A stretch of DNA of 64,000 nucleotides from Streptomyces sp. RB17 (GTDB lineage: Bacteria > Actinomycetota > Actinomycetes > Streptomycetales > Streptomycetaceae). The stretch covers positions 62,001 through 126,000 of the forward strand of contig NZ_WEGL01000003.1 in the NCBI RefSeq assembly GCF_009604455.1, in the 5' to 3' direction. Of this stretch, positions 54,932 through 64,000 are shown piece after piece. The number at the start of each line of letters is the position of its first letter. Position 1 is the stretch's first letter. The position numbers were made by a program, and so were the translations under genes. A model generated the notes under the pieces. The model saw nothing but the letters and a program-made list of their open reading frames with translations, made no database searches and was not told the origin of the DNA.

Positions 54932-56404
54932 TCAGCCGCGCAGCTCCTGCACCGCCGCCTCCAGCCGCTTGCCGAAGCCGGCGTCGGCATTGCGGAAGTT
55001 GCCGATCGCGCGCTCGACGATGTCCTCGCGCGAGACCTGCGAGATCGCGCTCGCCAGGTTCGCGACCAGGCGCTCCTTCTCCTCCTCCGACATCAGCCGG
55101 TAGAGGGTGCCCGCCTGCACGAAGTCGTCGTCCGCGGCGTGCACCGGCGTCGGGTGGTCGCCGGTGGAGCCGTCGACGGAGACGGACTGCCACAGCGGAC
55201 GGCCGGTCTGCCGCGGCCCGCCGAAGCTGTTCGGCTCGTAGTTCTTCGCCCCGCCGTGCCGGCCGTCGTACAGGAAGCCGTCACGCGCGTTGGTGCGCGC
55301 TTCGGTGGCGTGCGGGCGGTTCACCGGCAGGTGGTCGGCGTTGATGCCGACGCGGTAGCGGTGCGCGTCGCCGTAGGCGAAGAGGCGGCCCTGGAGCATC
55401 TTGTCGGGCGAGGGGCCGATGCCCGGCACGAAGTGCGCGGGGCTGAAGACCGACTGCTCGACCTCGGCGAAGACGTTCCGCGGGTTGCGGTTCAGCTCCA
55501 GCTTGCCGATCTCGATGACCGGGTGGTCCGCGTGCGGCCACACCTTGGTCAGGTCGAACGGGTTGAAGCGGTACGTCGCCGCGTCGGCCGCCGGCATGAT
55601 CTGCACACCCACGGTCCAGCTCGGGAACTCCCCGCGCTCGATCGCCTCGCGCAGGTCGCGCTGGTGCGAGTCGGGGTCCTTGCCCGCGAGCACCTCCGCC
55701 TCCTCCGCCGTGAGGTTCTTGATGCCCTGGTCGGTCTTGAAGTGGTACTTGACCCAGAAGGCCTCGCCCGCCGCGTTGCTCCACTGGAAGGTGTGCGAGC
55801 CGAAGCCGTCCATGTGCCGGTACGACGCCGGTATGCCACGGTCGCCGAACAGCCAGGTCACCTGGTGGGTCGACTCCGGCGACAGCGACCAGAAGTCCCA
55901 CACGTTGTCGGCTTCCGTGGAGCCGGTGTACGGGTCGCGCTTCTGGGTGTGGATGAAGTCCGGGAACTTGATCGCGTCCCGGATGAAGAACACCGGGGTG
56001 TTGTTGCCGACGAGGTCGTAGTTGCCCTCCTCGGTGTAGAACTTCAGCGCGAAGCCCCGCGGGTCACGGACGGCGTCCGCAGCGCCGAGGTTGCCGGCCA
56101 CCGTCGAGAAGCGCAGGAAGACCTCGGTCTCCTTGCCGACCTCGGAGAGGAAGGCCGCGCGGGTGTACGGCGTGACGTCGGCGGTGACGGTGAAGGTGCC
56201 GTACGCACCCGCGCCCCGCGCGTGCACGACCCGCTCCGGGATGCGCTCGCGGTTGAAGTGGGCGAGCTTCTCCAGCAGGAGCTGGTCCTGGACGAGGACC
56301 GGTCCGCCGACGCCCGCCGTCTCGCTGTTCTGGTTGTCGGCGACCGGAGCACCGGCCTCCGTGGTGAGGGGTCCCTGCGTCACGCGCGCCTCCTGCGTCA
56401 TCAC
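54932..56404 (-). CDS. katA: monofunctional heme catalase
   Basis: A 490-residue small-subunit clade catalase. The distal His is in [13 protein letters not shown], the distal Asn in [11 protein letters not shown], and the proximal heme Tyr in [13 protein letters not shown]. It destroys hydrogen peroxide in the cytoplasm. ATG at 56404 or, one codon on, 56401. It is divergent from a Fur-family repressor gene, with a shared operator at 56459-56478. Confidence 0.95.
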   Translation of the reverse strand: MMTQEARVTQGPLTTEAGAPVADNQNSETAGVGGPVLVQDQLLLEKLAHFNRERIPERVVHARGAGAYGTFTVTADVTPYTRAAFLSEVGKETEVFLRFSTVAGNLGAADAVRDPRGFALKFYTEEGNYDLVGNNTPVFFIRDAIKFPDFIHTQKRDPYTGSTEADNVWDFWSLSPESTHQVTWLFGDRGIPASYRHMDGFGSHTFQWSNAAGEAFWVKYHFKTDQGIKNLTAEEAEVLAGKDPDSHQRDLREAIERGEFPSWTVGVQIMPAADAATYRFNPFDLTKVWPHADHPVIEIGKLELNRNPRNVFAEVEQSVFSPAHFVPGIGPSPDKMLQGRLFAYGDAHRYRVGINADHLPVNRPHATEARTNARDGFLYDGRHGGAKNYEPNSFGGPRQTGRPLWQSVSVDGSTGDHPTPVHAADDDFVQAGTLYRLMSEEEKERLVANLASAISQVSREDIVERAIGNFRNADAGFGKRLEAAVQELRG

Positions 56405-56458
56405 TGACTCGTCCTGTCCCAGTCCTGTCCTGCGTTCAAAGCCGTTCTCGATCCTACA

Positions 56459-56478
56459 TTGGACTAGTTCTAAGTCAA
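56459..56478. promoter_or_regulatory. PerR/Fur-type operator between katA and its regulator
   Basis: TTGGACTAGTTCTAAGTCAA lies 55 bp before katA and is partly palindromic, with the CTAGTTCTAA core found in Fur-family boxes of catalase genes. Binding by the adjacent regulator is inferred. Confidence 0.6.
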
Positions 56479-56539
56479 TTCACGATCCAACTTCACACCT
56501 ATTCCCGTCCTGGTCCCCCTTGCTGTTAGGCTGGTCTTC

Positions 56540-56956
56540 ATGAGCGACCTTCTGGAACGGCTGCGTGGACGCGGATGGCGGATGACCGCGCAGCGGCGCG
56601 TCGTCGCCGAGGTCCTCGACGGCGAGCACGTCCATCTGACGGCCGACGAGGTCCATGCACGGGCTGTCGCGAAGCTGCCCGAGATCTCCCGGGCGACCGT
56701 CTACAACACGCTGGGCGAGCTGGTCTCGCTCGGCGAGGTGCTGGAAGTCTCGACGGACAAACGCGCCAAGCGCTACGACCCCAACGCGCACCGGCCGCAC
56801 CAGCACCTGGTCTGCGCCCGGTGCGGTGCGATCCGCGACGTCCACCCGATGGGCAACCCGCTCGCCGACCTCCCCGACACCGAGCGCTTCGGCTTCACGG
56901 TGTCGGACGTCGAGGTGACGTATCGCGGCCTGTGCCCGGACTGCGCGAAGGCGTAG
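56540..56956 (+). CDS. catR: Fur-family peroxide-sensing repressor (CatR/PerR type)
   Basis: A 138-residue Fur protein: winged helix (about 1-80; HLTADEVHARAVAKLPEISRATVYNTLGELVSLGEV), metal-binding RPHQHLVCARCG, and the second Cys pair LCPDCAKA at the end, forming a four-Cys structural zinc site. Oxidation of metal-bound His inactivates such repressors and derepresses catalase. Divergent from katA. The symbol rests on this pairing. Confidence 0.88.
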   Translation: MSDLLERLRGRGWRMTAQRRVVAEVLDGEHVHLTADEVHARAVAKLPEISRATVYNTLGELVSLGEVLEVSTDKRAKRYDPNAHRPHQHLVCARCGAIRDVHPMGNPLADLPDTERFGFTVSDVEVTYRGLCPDCAKA

Positions 56957-56972
56957 CTCACGGCTTCTTTTC

Positions 56973-57000
56973 GAGCCCCGGCGACCGCCGGGGCTCTTTG
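56973..57000 (+). terminator. intrinsic terminator of the Fur-family gene
   Basis: GAGCCCCGGCG, loop ACC, GCCGGGGCTC, then TTT. It lies 16 bp after the stop codon. Confidence 0.85.
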
Positions 57001-57035
57001 CATGTCACACGGCATGCCGCACGCGCGCGAAAAAA

Positions 57036-57073
57036 CCGAGGGCCGGAACCCATCTCTGGATTCCGGCCCTCGG
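57036..57073 (-). terminator. terminator of the first initiator tRNA gene
   Basis: CCGAGGGCCGGAA pairs with TTCCGGCCCTCGG; on the minus strand six T residues follow (AAAAAA at 57030-57035). It ends transcription of the tRNA at 57081. Confidence 0.9.
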
Positions 57074-57080
57074 CCTTCAG

Positions 57081-57154
57081 TAGCGGGGACAGGATTTGAA
57101 CCTGCGACCTCTGGGTTATGAGCCCAGCGAGCTACCGAGCTGCTCCACCCCGCG
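57081..57154 (-). tRNA. initiator tRNA-fMet (CAT), copy 1
   Basis: 74 bases fold as a tRNA with a CAT anticodon. Initiator marks are the unpaired first position (C1 opposite T72) and the three G:C pairs of the anticodon stem (GGGCTCATAACCC). No CCA is encoded. A strong terminator follows directly. Confidence 0.95.
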
Positions 57155-57222
57155 TCGGTGAACACGACATTACGTGAGGGAGGTGGGCGGAAGCAAATCA
57201 GTTACCGGGGACGTGGCGGGGC

Positions 57223-59031
57223 TCACGCCGAGAGCTCCTCCCGCAGCGCGTCCCGAAGCCGCCCCGCCCGCTCCGAAACCTCCGCCGGTCCCAGCTCCAC
57301 CGCCCGGTCGGCCCACCGCTGCCCCTCCGCCAGCTCCCCCCGACGCGCGTAGACCAGGGCCAGCCGCAACGCCGCCCGGCCGTGCCCGGCGTCAGCCGCC
57401 CGTGTCCACCACACCGCCGCCTCCGGCTCGCTCCCCTCCCGCACCAGCAGCAGCCCGAGATTGAAGGCGCCGTTGCGCGACCCGGCCTCCGCCGCCGCCC
57501 GGTACCACCGCGCCGCCTCGACCACGTCCCCCCGCGCCGCCGCGAGCATCCCGACCCGCACCTGTGCCCGCCGGTGCCCCTGGGTCGCCGCCCGCTCGTA
57601 CCACTCCTCGCACTCGGTCTTCTCGTGCACGATCTCGCCCAGCTCATGCGCCGGCTCCGGCGGCCGCCGTGCGTCGAGCAGCGCCGCCAGCCGGTACGCC
57701 GCCTCCGCGCTGCCCCCGCCCGCCGCGCACCGCAGATGCCGCTCGGCCTCCTGCTCCTCCCCCGCGCGCAGCCGGGCGATCCCGACCTGGAGCGCGGCCT
57801 CGGTGTGCCCCGCGGCGGCCGCCCGCTCGTACCAGCGCAGCGCCGTGCTCTCCTCGCCGCGTCCGGCGTAGAGGATGCCGAGGTTGAACGCGGCGTCCAC
57901 GCTGCCGGCCTCGGCAGCCTTGGAGAACCACGGCTCGGCGCCGGTGGTGTCGCCGCCCTGGAGCAGCAGGATGGCCAGCGCGTTGGCGGCCTCCCTGTGC
58001 CCGGCGTAGGCGGCCCGCCGGTACCACTGCTCGGCCTGCGCGGTCCGCCGCTGCTCGGCGCAGAGCAGCCCGAGGTTGTACGCGCCGTTGTCGTCACCGG
58101 CGTCCAGCGCCGCCCGGTACCAGCGTTCGGCGGTCTGGGTCTCGCCGCGCTCGGCGTGCAGCGCGCCGAGCGCGTTGGCCGCGTTGCCGTCGCCCTCCTG
58201 GGCGGCGCGCAGCCACCACACGGCCGCGCTGTCGGTGTCCCCGGCGTCGCGCAGCAGGAAGCCGAGTGCGCAGGCGGCCCGGGGCTCACCGTCCTTGGCG
58301 GAGGTCAGGTACCAGCGCCCGGCCTCCTTCAGTTCCCCGCGCTTCTCCAGGATCGCCCCGAGGTGCAGCGCCGCACGCCGGTGGCCGCGCGCGGCGGCCT
58401 GCCGGTACCACTGCTCGGTCTCCGCGACAGCGTTGTCGGCCCCGGTCTCGTCCTCGCGCCCGGCGGTGTCGAGCGCGCGCGCCAGCCGGTAGGCCGCCTC
58501 CCGGTGTCCCCGCTCGGCTGCGGCCCGCATCCAGTGCTCGGCGCCGACGTCACCGCGGTGCTCCAGCAGGTCGGCGAGCGCGTAGGCGCCGAGGACATGA
58601 CCCTGCTCGGCGGACTGGCGCAGCCAGTACTCGGCGGCGGGCTCGTCCCCGCGCTCGCGGTGGTAGCGCCCCAGGGCGTGCGCGGCGGCCGCGGAACCGG
58701 CGACGGCGGCGATGCGCCACCAGCCGGCGGCCTCCTCGGGGTAGCCGCGCTGGTGCAGCAGGACACCCAGGTTGTTGGCGGCGGCCCGGTCACCGGCCGC
58801 GGTGGCGGCCCGCAGCTGGGGTTCGGCTCCGTCGAGGTCGCCACGGCGCAGCAGCATGGCTCCGAGGACGCTCGCCGCCTCGGCGTCGCCGTTCTGTGCG
58901 GCGAGCGCGAGGCGTACCTCCTCGGCGGCGTCCCCCATGTCGGTGAGCTCGTCGCGGGACGCCTCCTCACCGGAGGGCCGCACAAATCGCCCCGACTCGA
59001 ACAGAGTTGCCTTGTCCCCCATAACGTCCAT
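57223..59031 (-). CDS. large Sel1/TPR-repeat protein
   Basis: A 602-residue protein of about 14-16 repeats of 34-36 residues with the pattern AxxxLGxLLxxRGDxxxAExWYRxAAxAG. This matches Sel1-like and TPR repeats and forms an extended helical scaffold for protein binding. The N-terminal 50 residues are charged and lack repeats. Start ATG at 59031 (MDVMGDKATLF). No enzymatic domain or membrane segment is seen. It lies alone between two initiator tRNA genes. Confidence 0.88.
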   Translation of the reverse strand: MDVMGDKATLFESGRFVRPSGEEASRDELTDMGDAAEEVRLALAAQNGDAEAASVLGAMLLRRGDLDGAEPQLRAATAAGDRAAANNLGVLLHQRGYPEEAAGWWRIAAVAGSAAAAHALGRYHRERGDEPAAEYWLRQSAEQGHVLGAYALADLLEHRGDVGAEHWMRAAAERGHREAAYRLARALDTAGREDETGADNAVAETEQWYRQAAARGHRRAALHLGAILEKRGELKEAGRWYLTSAKDGEPRAACALGFLLRDAGDTDSAAVWWLRAAQEGDGNAANALGALHAERGETQTAERWYRAALDAGDDNGAYNLGLLCAEQRRTAQAEQWYRRAAYAGHREAANALAILLLQGGDTTGAEPWFSKAAEAGSVDAAFNLGILYAGRGEESTALRWYERAAAAGHTEAALQVGIARLRAGEEQEAERHLRCAAGGGSAEAAYRLAALLDARRPPEPAHELGEIVHEKTECEEWYERAATQGHRRAQVRVGMLAAARGDVVEAARWYRAAAEAGSRNGAFNLGLLLVREGSEPEAAVWWTRAADAGHGRAALRLALVYARRGELAEGQRWADRAVELGPAEVSERAGRLRDALREELSA

Positions 59032-59193
59032 CGTCGCACCACCTGCACCTGGGTACACCTGGTATACCGCAGCCCGTGAGGTCACTTCAGCGTTTTGTCG
59101 ACATGCCCACAGGACGACAAGTCAAACACACACCCCTCAACTCCCCACGACGGCGCGGCCGTCCCTCCCCTCAGTACATGAGTTCGCACACCA

Positions 59194-59227
59194 CGAAGGC
59201 CCGGATCCCTTGGGATCCGGGCCTTCG
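59194..59227 (-). terminator. terminator of the second initiator tRNA gene
   Basis: CGAAGGCCCGGATCCC pairs with GGGATCCGGGCCTTCG seven bases after the tRNA. No T tract follows, unlike the first copy. Confidence 0.8.
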
Positions 59228-59234
59228 ACTGCAG

Positions 59235-59308
59235 TAGCGGGGACAGGATTTGAACCTGCGACCTCTGGGTTATGAGCCCAGCGAGCTACCGAGCTGCTCC
59301 ACCCCGCG
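59235..59308 (-). tRNA. initiator tRNA-fMet (CAT), copy 2
   Basis: 74 bases identical to the copy at 57081-57154. The same initiator features (C1:T72 mismatch, three G:C pairs in the anticodon stem) are present. The flanks differ, so each gene has its own promoter and terminator. Confidence 0.95.
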
Positions 59309-59349
59309 CCGTTGCCTGTCAACCGTATCACGACACGGGGTGCCCTTGA

Positions 59350-62262
59350 TCAACTCTTTTTTCCGCTCCCGTTCTTGCCGCCGCCGGACTGGCCGGCCTT
59401 GGTCTCCGCCTCCTGCGCCCGCTGCAGCGCGTCCTTCAGGTCCTTCTGGGCCTTGGCGTACGCGGCCCAGTCCGGTCCGTTCGGCGCCTGCAGGGCCTTC
59501 TGCCCCGCGTCGTACGCCTTCTGGGCGTCGGCCAGGGCCTGTTGGACGGTCGGGTTGGCGGACGACGGCGGGTTGCTGGTGCCGGTGTCCGGTGGCGTGG
59601 TGGTCGAACCCTGCACGCCGAACACCTTGTTGAGCGCCTCGTCGAGGGTGTCCTCGAACGCCGTCTTGCCGTTGTAGGTGACCAGCACCTTGCCCAGCAA
59701 GGGGTACTTCAGCTTGTTACCGCCGAGGACGTAGACAGGCTCCGCGTAGAGCAGTCCGCCGTCGAGCGGCACAGTCAGCAGATTGCCGTACTCGACCTTG
59801 GAATGCCCGCGGCTGAGAAGGCTGATCGTCTCCGCGATGTCCGGCCGGGAGTTGAACTGGCTCTGCACCTGTTTGGGACCGTCGGCCGTCGTGCTGGTCG
59901 GCAGTTTCAGGATTCTGATCTTGCCGTAGTCGCTGGTGCCCGGGTCGGAGTCGACCGCCATGAACGCGCTGAGGTTGTCACGTCCGTTCGGCGTGAACGT
60001 CGTCGTCAGCGAGAACGACTGCCCGCTCTGGTCGGGCATCTTCATGCTCAGGTAGTACGGCGGCACCGCGCTGCCCGAGTCGTTGGTCGGGTCGTCGGGC
60101 ACCTGCCAGACCTCGCTGCCGGTGAGGAACGTCTGCGCGTCCGTCACGTGATAGCGGGTGAGCAGCTCGCGCTGGACCTTGAACAGGTCCTGCGGATAGC
60201 GCAGATGGGCCAGCAGGTCCTTGGAGATGGCGCTCTTCGGCTGCACCGTGCCCGGGAACGCCTTCATCCAGGTCTTCAGCACGGGGTCCTGGCTGTCCCA
60301 CTGGTACAGCTTGACCTCGCCGGTGTACGCGTCGACGGTCGCCTTCACCGAGTTGCGGATGTAGTTGACCTGGTTCTGCTGGGCCACCACCGCGCGGTTG
60401 TTGTTGGTGGCGGTCAGCGAGTCGGCCGTCGTATCGCCCAGGGTCGTGCGGGAGGAGTACGGGTAGCCGTTCGACGTCGTGTACGCGTCGACGATCCACT
60501 GGACATGGCCGTCCACGACCGCCGGGTAGGTGTCGCCGTCGATGGTCAGCCAGGGGGCGACCGCCTCCACGCGCTCCTTGGGCGTGCGGTTGTACAGGAT
60601 CCGCGAGCCCTTGCCGATCGCGCCGGAGTAGAGGATCTGCGGCTCGTTGAACGCCACCGCGTACGCGGCCCGGTTGATCGGACTGTCGAGGTTGACGCCG
60701 CTCGTGCCGGTGTAGCTGGTGGTCTTCTCGTCGCCGTTGTCCGCCGAGTAGTCGACCTCCTTCTGCGGTCCGCCGACGATGGAGTACGTGGTGGTCTTCT
60801 CGCCGTAGTAGACGCGCTGTTGGTACGTGCCGAGGTCGCCCTCGGACGGCAGGTTGGACTCGGTGAAGACCGGCTGGCCCTGGTCGTCGGCCTCGGTGCC
60901 CTTGGCGGCGACCACGCCGTAGCCGTGCGTGTAGCGGAAGTGGTCGTTGATCCAGTTGTTCTTCGGGACGCCGGCCAGGTTCAGCTCGCGCAGGCCGAGG
61001 ACCGTGTCCTGCTCCTTGCCGTCCTTGGTGGGGTACCGGTCGACGTCCAGGTTGGTCGGGAAGGCGTAGTAGTTCTTCATCTGCTGCGCCTGCTGGAACG
61101 TCGGCGAGACGATGTTCGGGTCCATGATCCGGATGCTCGCCGCGTCGTCCGCGTCACTCCGCAGTGCGGTCTTGTCCGAGGTCGTGGACTTGCCGGCGTA
61201 CTCGGTGACCTTGGTGTCGTCGATGCCGTACGCCTCGCGGGTCGCCTTGAGGTTCTTCTGGACGTACGGCGCTTCCTTGGTCTGCTCGTTGGGCTCGACC
61301 TGGAACTTCTGCACGATCGCCGGGTACAGGCCGCCGATGAGGATCGCCGAGAGCACCATCAGGCCGAAGCCGATGACGGGCAGCTGCCAGGTGCGCCGCC
61401 ACAGCGTGGCGAAGAACAGCAGCGCGCAGATGACGGCGATGCAGAACAGGATCGTCTTCGCCGGCAGATAGGCGTTGGCGTCGACGTAGCGCAGGCCGGT
61501 CCAGTTGCCGGTCGCCTTGAAGTCGCTGGACTTCACGGCCAGGCCGTACCGGTCGAGCCAGTAGGCGACCGCCTTGAGGGCGACGAAGATGCCGAGCAGC
61601 ACCGACAGATGGCCGGTCGCGGCGGCGGTCGCCCGCGCGCCGGGGCTGGTGACGCGCAGCCCGCCGTACAGATAGTGCGTGAGCGCGGCGGCGATCAGGC
61701 ACAGGACGGCGGCGGCGAAGCCGAAGCCGAGCAGAAAGCGGTACCAGGGCAGATCGAAGGCGTAGAAGGAGACGTCGAGGTGGAACTGGGGATCCTTCTG
61801 GTGGAAGGGCACGCCGTTGACCCACATCAGCCAGGTCCGCCACTGGCCGGCCGCGGAGGCGCCGGCGATCAGCCCGACGAGCGCCGTGACGGCGAGCAGC
61901 AGCCACTTCTTGTACGGCGCGATGCCCATCCGGTATCGGTCGAGACTCTGCTGCTCCGTGGACATGGCGCTCAGCGGGGGCCGCAGCCGGTGCGCCAGCC
62001 AGATGTTGACCCCCACCGCGACCGCCATGACCAGACCGAAGACGAAGAAGAGGCCGATCTTCGTCCACAGCGTGGTCGTGAAAACGGACGAGTAGTGCAC
62101 CGACCGGTACCACAGCCAGTCCGTCCAGAAGCCCGCGAACATGGTGAAGGCCATGCCGAGGACGGCCAGGACACCCAGCGTCATGAGCAGGGTCCGGACA
62201 CCCCGGGACGGTCGTCCCGCTCTGATCCGCGGCCCCGTCGGGCCTCCGCCGCGGTCCGGCAT
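59350..62262 (-). CDS. UPF0182-family large membrane protein
   Basis: A 970-residue protein. The first 340 residues hold about seven membrane helices ([38 protein letters not shown] among them); a large extracytoplasmic domain follows, and the last 80 residues are Ala/Gln/Lys-rich, ending [11 protein letters not shown]. It is universal in actinobacteria and of unknown function. The ATG at 62262 is preferred; a TTG 12 bases upstream is possible. It is divergent from the PPA1309-type gene. Confidence 0.92.
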   Translation of the reverse strand: MPDRGGGPTGPRIRAGRPSRGVRTLLMTLGVLAVLGMAFTMFAGFWTDWLWYRSVHYSSVFTTTLWTKIGLFFVFGLVMAVAVGVNIWLAHRLRPPLSAMSTEQQSLDRYRMGIAPYKKWLLLAVTALVGLIAGASAAGQWRTWLMWVNGVPFHQKDPQFHLDVSFYAFDLPWYRFLLGFGFAAAVLCLIAAALTHYLYGGLRVTSPGARATAAATGHLSVLLGIFVALKAVAYWLDRYGLAVKSSDFKATGNWTGLRYVDANAYLPAKTILFCIAVICALLFFATLWRRTWQLPVIGFGLMVLSAILIGGLYPAIVQKFQVEPNEQTKEAPYVQKNLKATREAYGIDDTKVTEYAGKSTTSDKTALRSDADDAASIRIMDPNIVSPTFQQAQQMKNYYAFPTNLDVDRYPTKDGKEQDTVLGLRELNLAGVPKNNWINDHFRYTHGYGVVAAKGTEADDQGQPVFTESNLPSEGDLGTYQQRVYYGEKTTTYSIVGGPQKEVDYSADNGDEKTTSYTGTSGVNLDSPINRAAYAVAFNEPQILYSGAIGKGSRILYNRTPKERVEAVAPWLTIDGDTYPAVVDGHVQWIVDAYTTSNGYPYSSRTTLGDTTADSLTATNNNRAVVAQQNQVNYIRNSVKATVDAYTGEVKLYQWDSQDPVLKTWMKAFPGTVQPKSAISKDLLAHLRYPQDLFKVQRELLTRYHVTDAQTFLTGSEVWQVPDDPTNDSGSAVPPYYLSMKMPDQSGQSFSLTTTFTPNGRDNLSAFMAVDSDPGTSDYGKIRILKLPTSTTADGPKQVQSQFNSRPDIAETISLLSRGHSKVEYGNLLTVPLDGGLLYAEPVYVLGGNKLKYPLLGKVLVTYNGKTAFEDTLDEALNKVFGVQGSTTTPPDTGTSNPPSSANPTVQQALADAQKAYDAGQKALQAPNGPDWAAYAKAQKDLKDALQRAQEAETKAGQSGGGKNGSGKKS

Positions 62263-62426
62263 CTGGAAAGCCAAGGTGCGCACCTCGAAGTTCGCTGTCG
62301 ATCCGTCAGGCCCTCGTGTTCGCGGACCCGCCGTGGCCCCCCGTGATCGCGGACCCACACCTATGCAACTTACTCACGCTTTGCTCGGTTCCCGATTCCG
62401 GTGTGGAACGAGGCAGGATTGTGACC

Positions 62427-62969
62427 ATGTCCAACACTCCCATGGCAGCGAGCCCGCTCACCCGGGCCGTACTCGAGATCGACGAGTACGTCTCCGGCCT
62501 CGGCTGGGACCAGCCCGCTCGCCTCTTCGCCCTTGTCGACACCGCACAGCTGCGGGCTCAGGAACCCGCGCTCGCGGCCCAGCTGGGCCTTGAGGACGAG
62601 TCCGAATCCGCCGGGCTCACCCCGATCGAGCAGGACGAGATCCCGTCCGGCAAGCCGCTGGACGAGTTCCTCGGCACCATCGCCTGGCCCGACGCGGTGG
62701 CCGGCTGCGCGCTCTCGGTGGAGCGCCTGATGCTGCCGCCGTCCGCCGAGGCACAGGTCCCGAAGAACCTGAGCGAGGCCAAGCTGGCCACGTGGGTGGC
62801 CGAGCACCCAGAGCGCCAGGAGGTGCGCATGACGGTCGCGGTGCTGCGCGGCGGCGGCCGCGAGTCGGCGCTGCGGCTGCGCGAGAAGGACACCCCGACG
62901 GAGGTCCTGACCGGCCCCGACCTGGTGCCCGGACTGGCGGCGGCCCTGGCGGCGACGTTCGAGGACTGA
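62427..62969 (+). CDS. PPA1309-family protein
   Basis: A 180-residue soluble, acidic protein with a start like MSNTPMAASPLTRAVLEIDEYVSGLGWDQPARLFALV and the central FLGTIAWPDAVAGCALSVERLMLPP. The family occurs only in actinobacteria, nearly always between a UPF0182 gene and a PDZ/Lon-like protease gene, as here. Function unknown. Confidence 0.9.
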   Translation: MSNTPMAASPLTRAVLEIDEYVSGLGWDQPARLFALVDTAQLRAQEPALAAQLGLEDESESAGLTPIEQDEIPSGKPLDEFLGTIAWPDAVAGCALSVERLMLPPSAEAQVPKNLSEAKLATWVAEHPERQEVRMTVAVLRGGGRESALRLREKDTPTEVLTGPDLVPGLAAALAATFED

Positions 62970-62992
62970 TCCCGCCCGCTGCGGTACGGCGA

Positions 62993-63024
62993 TGGGGGCG
63001 CCCCTGCCGTGAGGGGCGCCCCCA
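62993..63024. terminator. bidirectional terminator hairpin
   Basis: TGGGGGCGCCCCT and AGGGGCGCCCCCA form a 13 bp perfect stem with a six-base loop between two convergent genes. Confidence 0.85.
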
Positions 63025-63053
63025 GCCGTGTCACCGTCGCGCGCGCGTGCCGG

Positions 63054-64000
63054 TCAGCTCTTGGTGGTGCACTTGGGCAGCGCGCCGGTGTTCCCGCTGC
63101 GGATGTCCTTCAGCGCGCCGAGCGCGTCGCCGATGTTCTTCACCTTGACCAGGGTGAGCCCGCCAGGGGTGTCCTTGGCGGCGGCCGCGCAGTTGTCGGC
63201 GGGCGTCAGGAAGTACTGGGCGCCCTGGTCGCGCGCGCCGACGGTCTTCATCTCGACGCCGCCGATCGGCCCGACGGTGCCGTTGTCGTCGATGGTGCCG
63301 GTGCCGGCGACGAACTTGCCGCCGGTCAGGCTGCCCGGGGTCAGCTTGTCGTAGATGCCCAGGGCGAACATCAGACCGGCGCTGGGGCCGCCGACGTCGG
63401 CGAGCTTGATGTCGATGCCGAACGGGAAGGTGTGGTCGGTCCCGGCCGAGATCCCGACGATGGCCCGCTTGGCGCCGCTGTCGTCGGACGTGGTCGTGGT
63501 GAGGGTCACGTCCTGCGTCTTCGTCGCCGTTCTGTGCGCCTTCTCGGCGGCGGCCTGCTCCTTGGCGGGGACGACGGTGAAGACGACCTTCTGCCCGGGC
63601 TTGTGCCTGGTGACGAACGTGGCGACGTCGGAGGGCTGCTTCACGGCCGCACCGTCGACCGCCTTGATCACGTCACCGGCGTGCAGCCTGCCCTCGGCGG
63701 GCGAGTCCTTGACGACGGTGGAGACGATCACCCAGGACTTCACCGGGATGCCCAGTTCGTTCAGGGCGGCGACCTTGGCGCTCTCCTGGGACTGGCTGAA
63801 CTCCTCGGCGTTCTGCTGCGAGGACTGCTCCTGCGTCGTCCCGTTCGGGTACAGCGTGTCGTGCGGGACGACCTTGGTGTCGTGGTCCAGCCAGCCGTAG
63901 ACGGCCTCCACCAGGTTCATCCGGAAGTCCGCGCTGGTCACCCGGACGGTCGTCATGTTCAGGTTGCCGCTGGTCCGGTACGTGTCGTGCCCGGTGATCT
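63054..64000 (-). CDS. PDZ-domain Lon-like (S16) protease, YlbL type, partial
   Basis: The gene runs off the right edge, so the N-terminal signal/membrane part is missing. The visible 315 residues include a PDZ domain (about residues 85-165 of this part: SWVIVSTVVKDSPAEGRLHAGDVIKAVDG) and a Lon-type S16 domain with the catalytic Ser in VGGPSAGLMFAL and Lys in GPIGGVEMKTVGA. It is an extracytoplasmic membrane-anchored protease. It ends at the hairpin shared with the PPA1309-family gene. Confidence 0.92.
   Translation of the reverse strand, partial: ITGHDTYRTSGNLNMTTVRVTSADFRMNLVEAVYGWLDHDTKVVPHDTLYPNGTTQEQSSQQNAEEFSQSQESAKVAALNELGIPVKSWVIVSTVVKDSPAEGRLHAGDVIKAVDGAAVKQPSDVATFVTRHKPGQKVVFTVVPAKEQAAAEKAHRTATKTQDVTLTTTTSDDSGAKRAIVGISAGTDHTFPFGIDIKLADVGGPSAGLMFALGIYDKLTPGSLTGGKFVAGTGTIDDNGTVGPIGGVEMKTVGARDQGAQYFLTPADNCAAAAKDTPGGLTLVKVKNIGDALGALKDIRSGNTGALPKCTTKS

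Overview
This 64 kb window is high-GC actinobacterial chromosome, almost certainly Streptomyces. Marker genes are the GntR-type chitin/GlcNAc regulator DasR with its dre operators, the WhiB-like WblE, the sigR-rsrA redox pair, a SigB-like sigH with its anti-sigma gene, and the albaflavenone pair (epi-isozizaene synthase plus CYP170A-type P450). From about 20 kb to the right end, gene order resembles, from memory, the conserved core around S. coelicolor SCO5208-SCO5245. The left 18 kb looks more like variable, accessory sequence.

Left part (1-18 kb). The window opens with a gene tail and the wreck of a tyrosine recombinase. A two-component pair follows, whose kinase has lost its N-terminus where it meets a divergent, 5'-truncated ABC-2 permease. 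Next is the alpha-glucoside system aglEFGA with its divergent LacI regulator, then a Pit phosphate transporter with a small membrane partner. An AraC/VOC pair, a shattered two-domain VOC pseudogene and several small genes follow, then a reductase/TetR divergent pair. The TetR gene is separated from a convergent gene by 820 bp holding two unrelated tandem repeats (112 bp and 36 bp units). At 15.5-18.2 kb lies a family 2B encapsulin shell gene followed by a polyprenyl diphosphate synthase that is probably its cargo.

Middle (18-33 kb). Here are an N-acetylmuramoyl amidase, a PLP-dependent deaminase, a Na+/H+ antiporter, a UBP zinc-finger protein, the prsH-sigH stress module, dagK, wblE convergent with a PdtaS-type kinase, a TetR gene, nagB, dasR and a DUF3311/monocarboxylate symporter operon. 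The dasABC transporter genes expected between dasR and nagB are absent. The 3' end of dasR is tandemly duplicated.

Right (33-64 kb). A cobalamin riboswitch precedes class Ia ribonucleotide reductase nrdAB. Then come a DJ-1/AraC regulator, the albaflavenone genes, a peptide deformylase, two tandem membrane HD-domain proteins (one HD-GYP, one degenerate), and rsrA/sigR with a SigR autoregulatory promoter and a 55-residue N-terminally extended isoform. After these are a hydrolase, an HMCES-type protease, an M50-like protein, aroA, rsgA, an SMR exporter, a TetR gene, hisN, a CBS protein and katA with a divergent Fur-family regulator. Two initiator tRNA genes flank a Sel1/TPR-repeat protein. The window ends in UPF0182, PPA1309-family and PDZ/Lon-like protease genes. 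Housekeeping, redox (SigR, KatA), osmotic stress (SigH), GlcNAc control (DasR) and terpene metabolism are closely interleaved.
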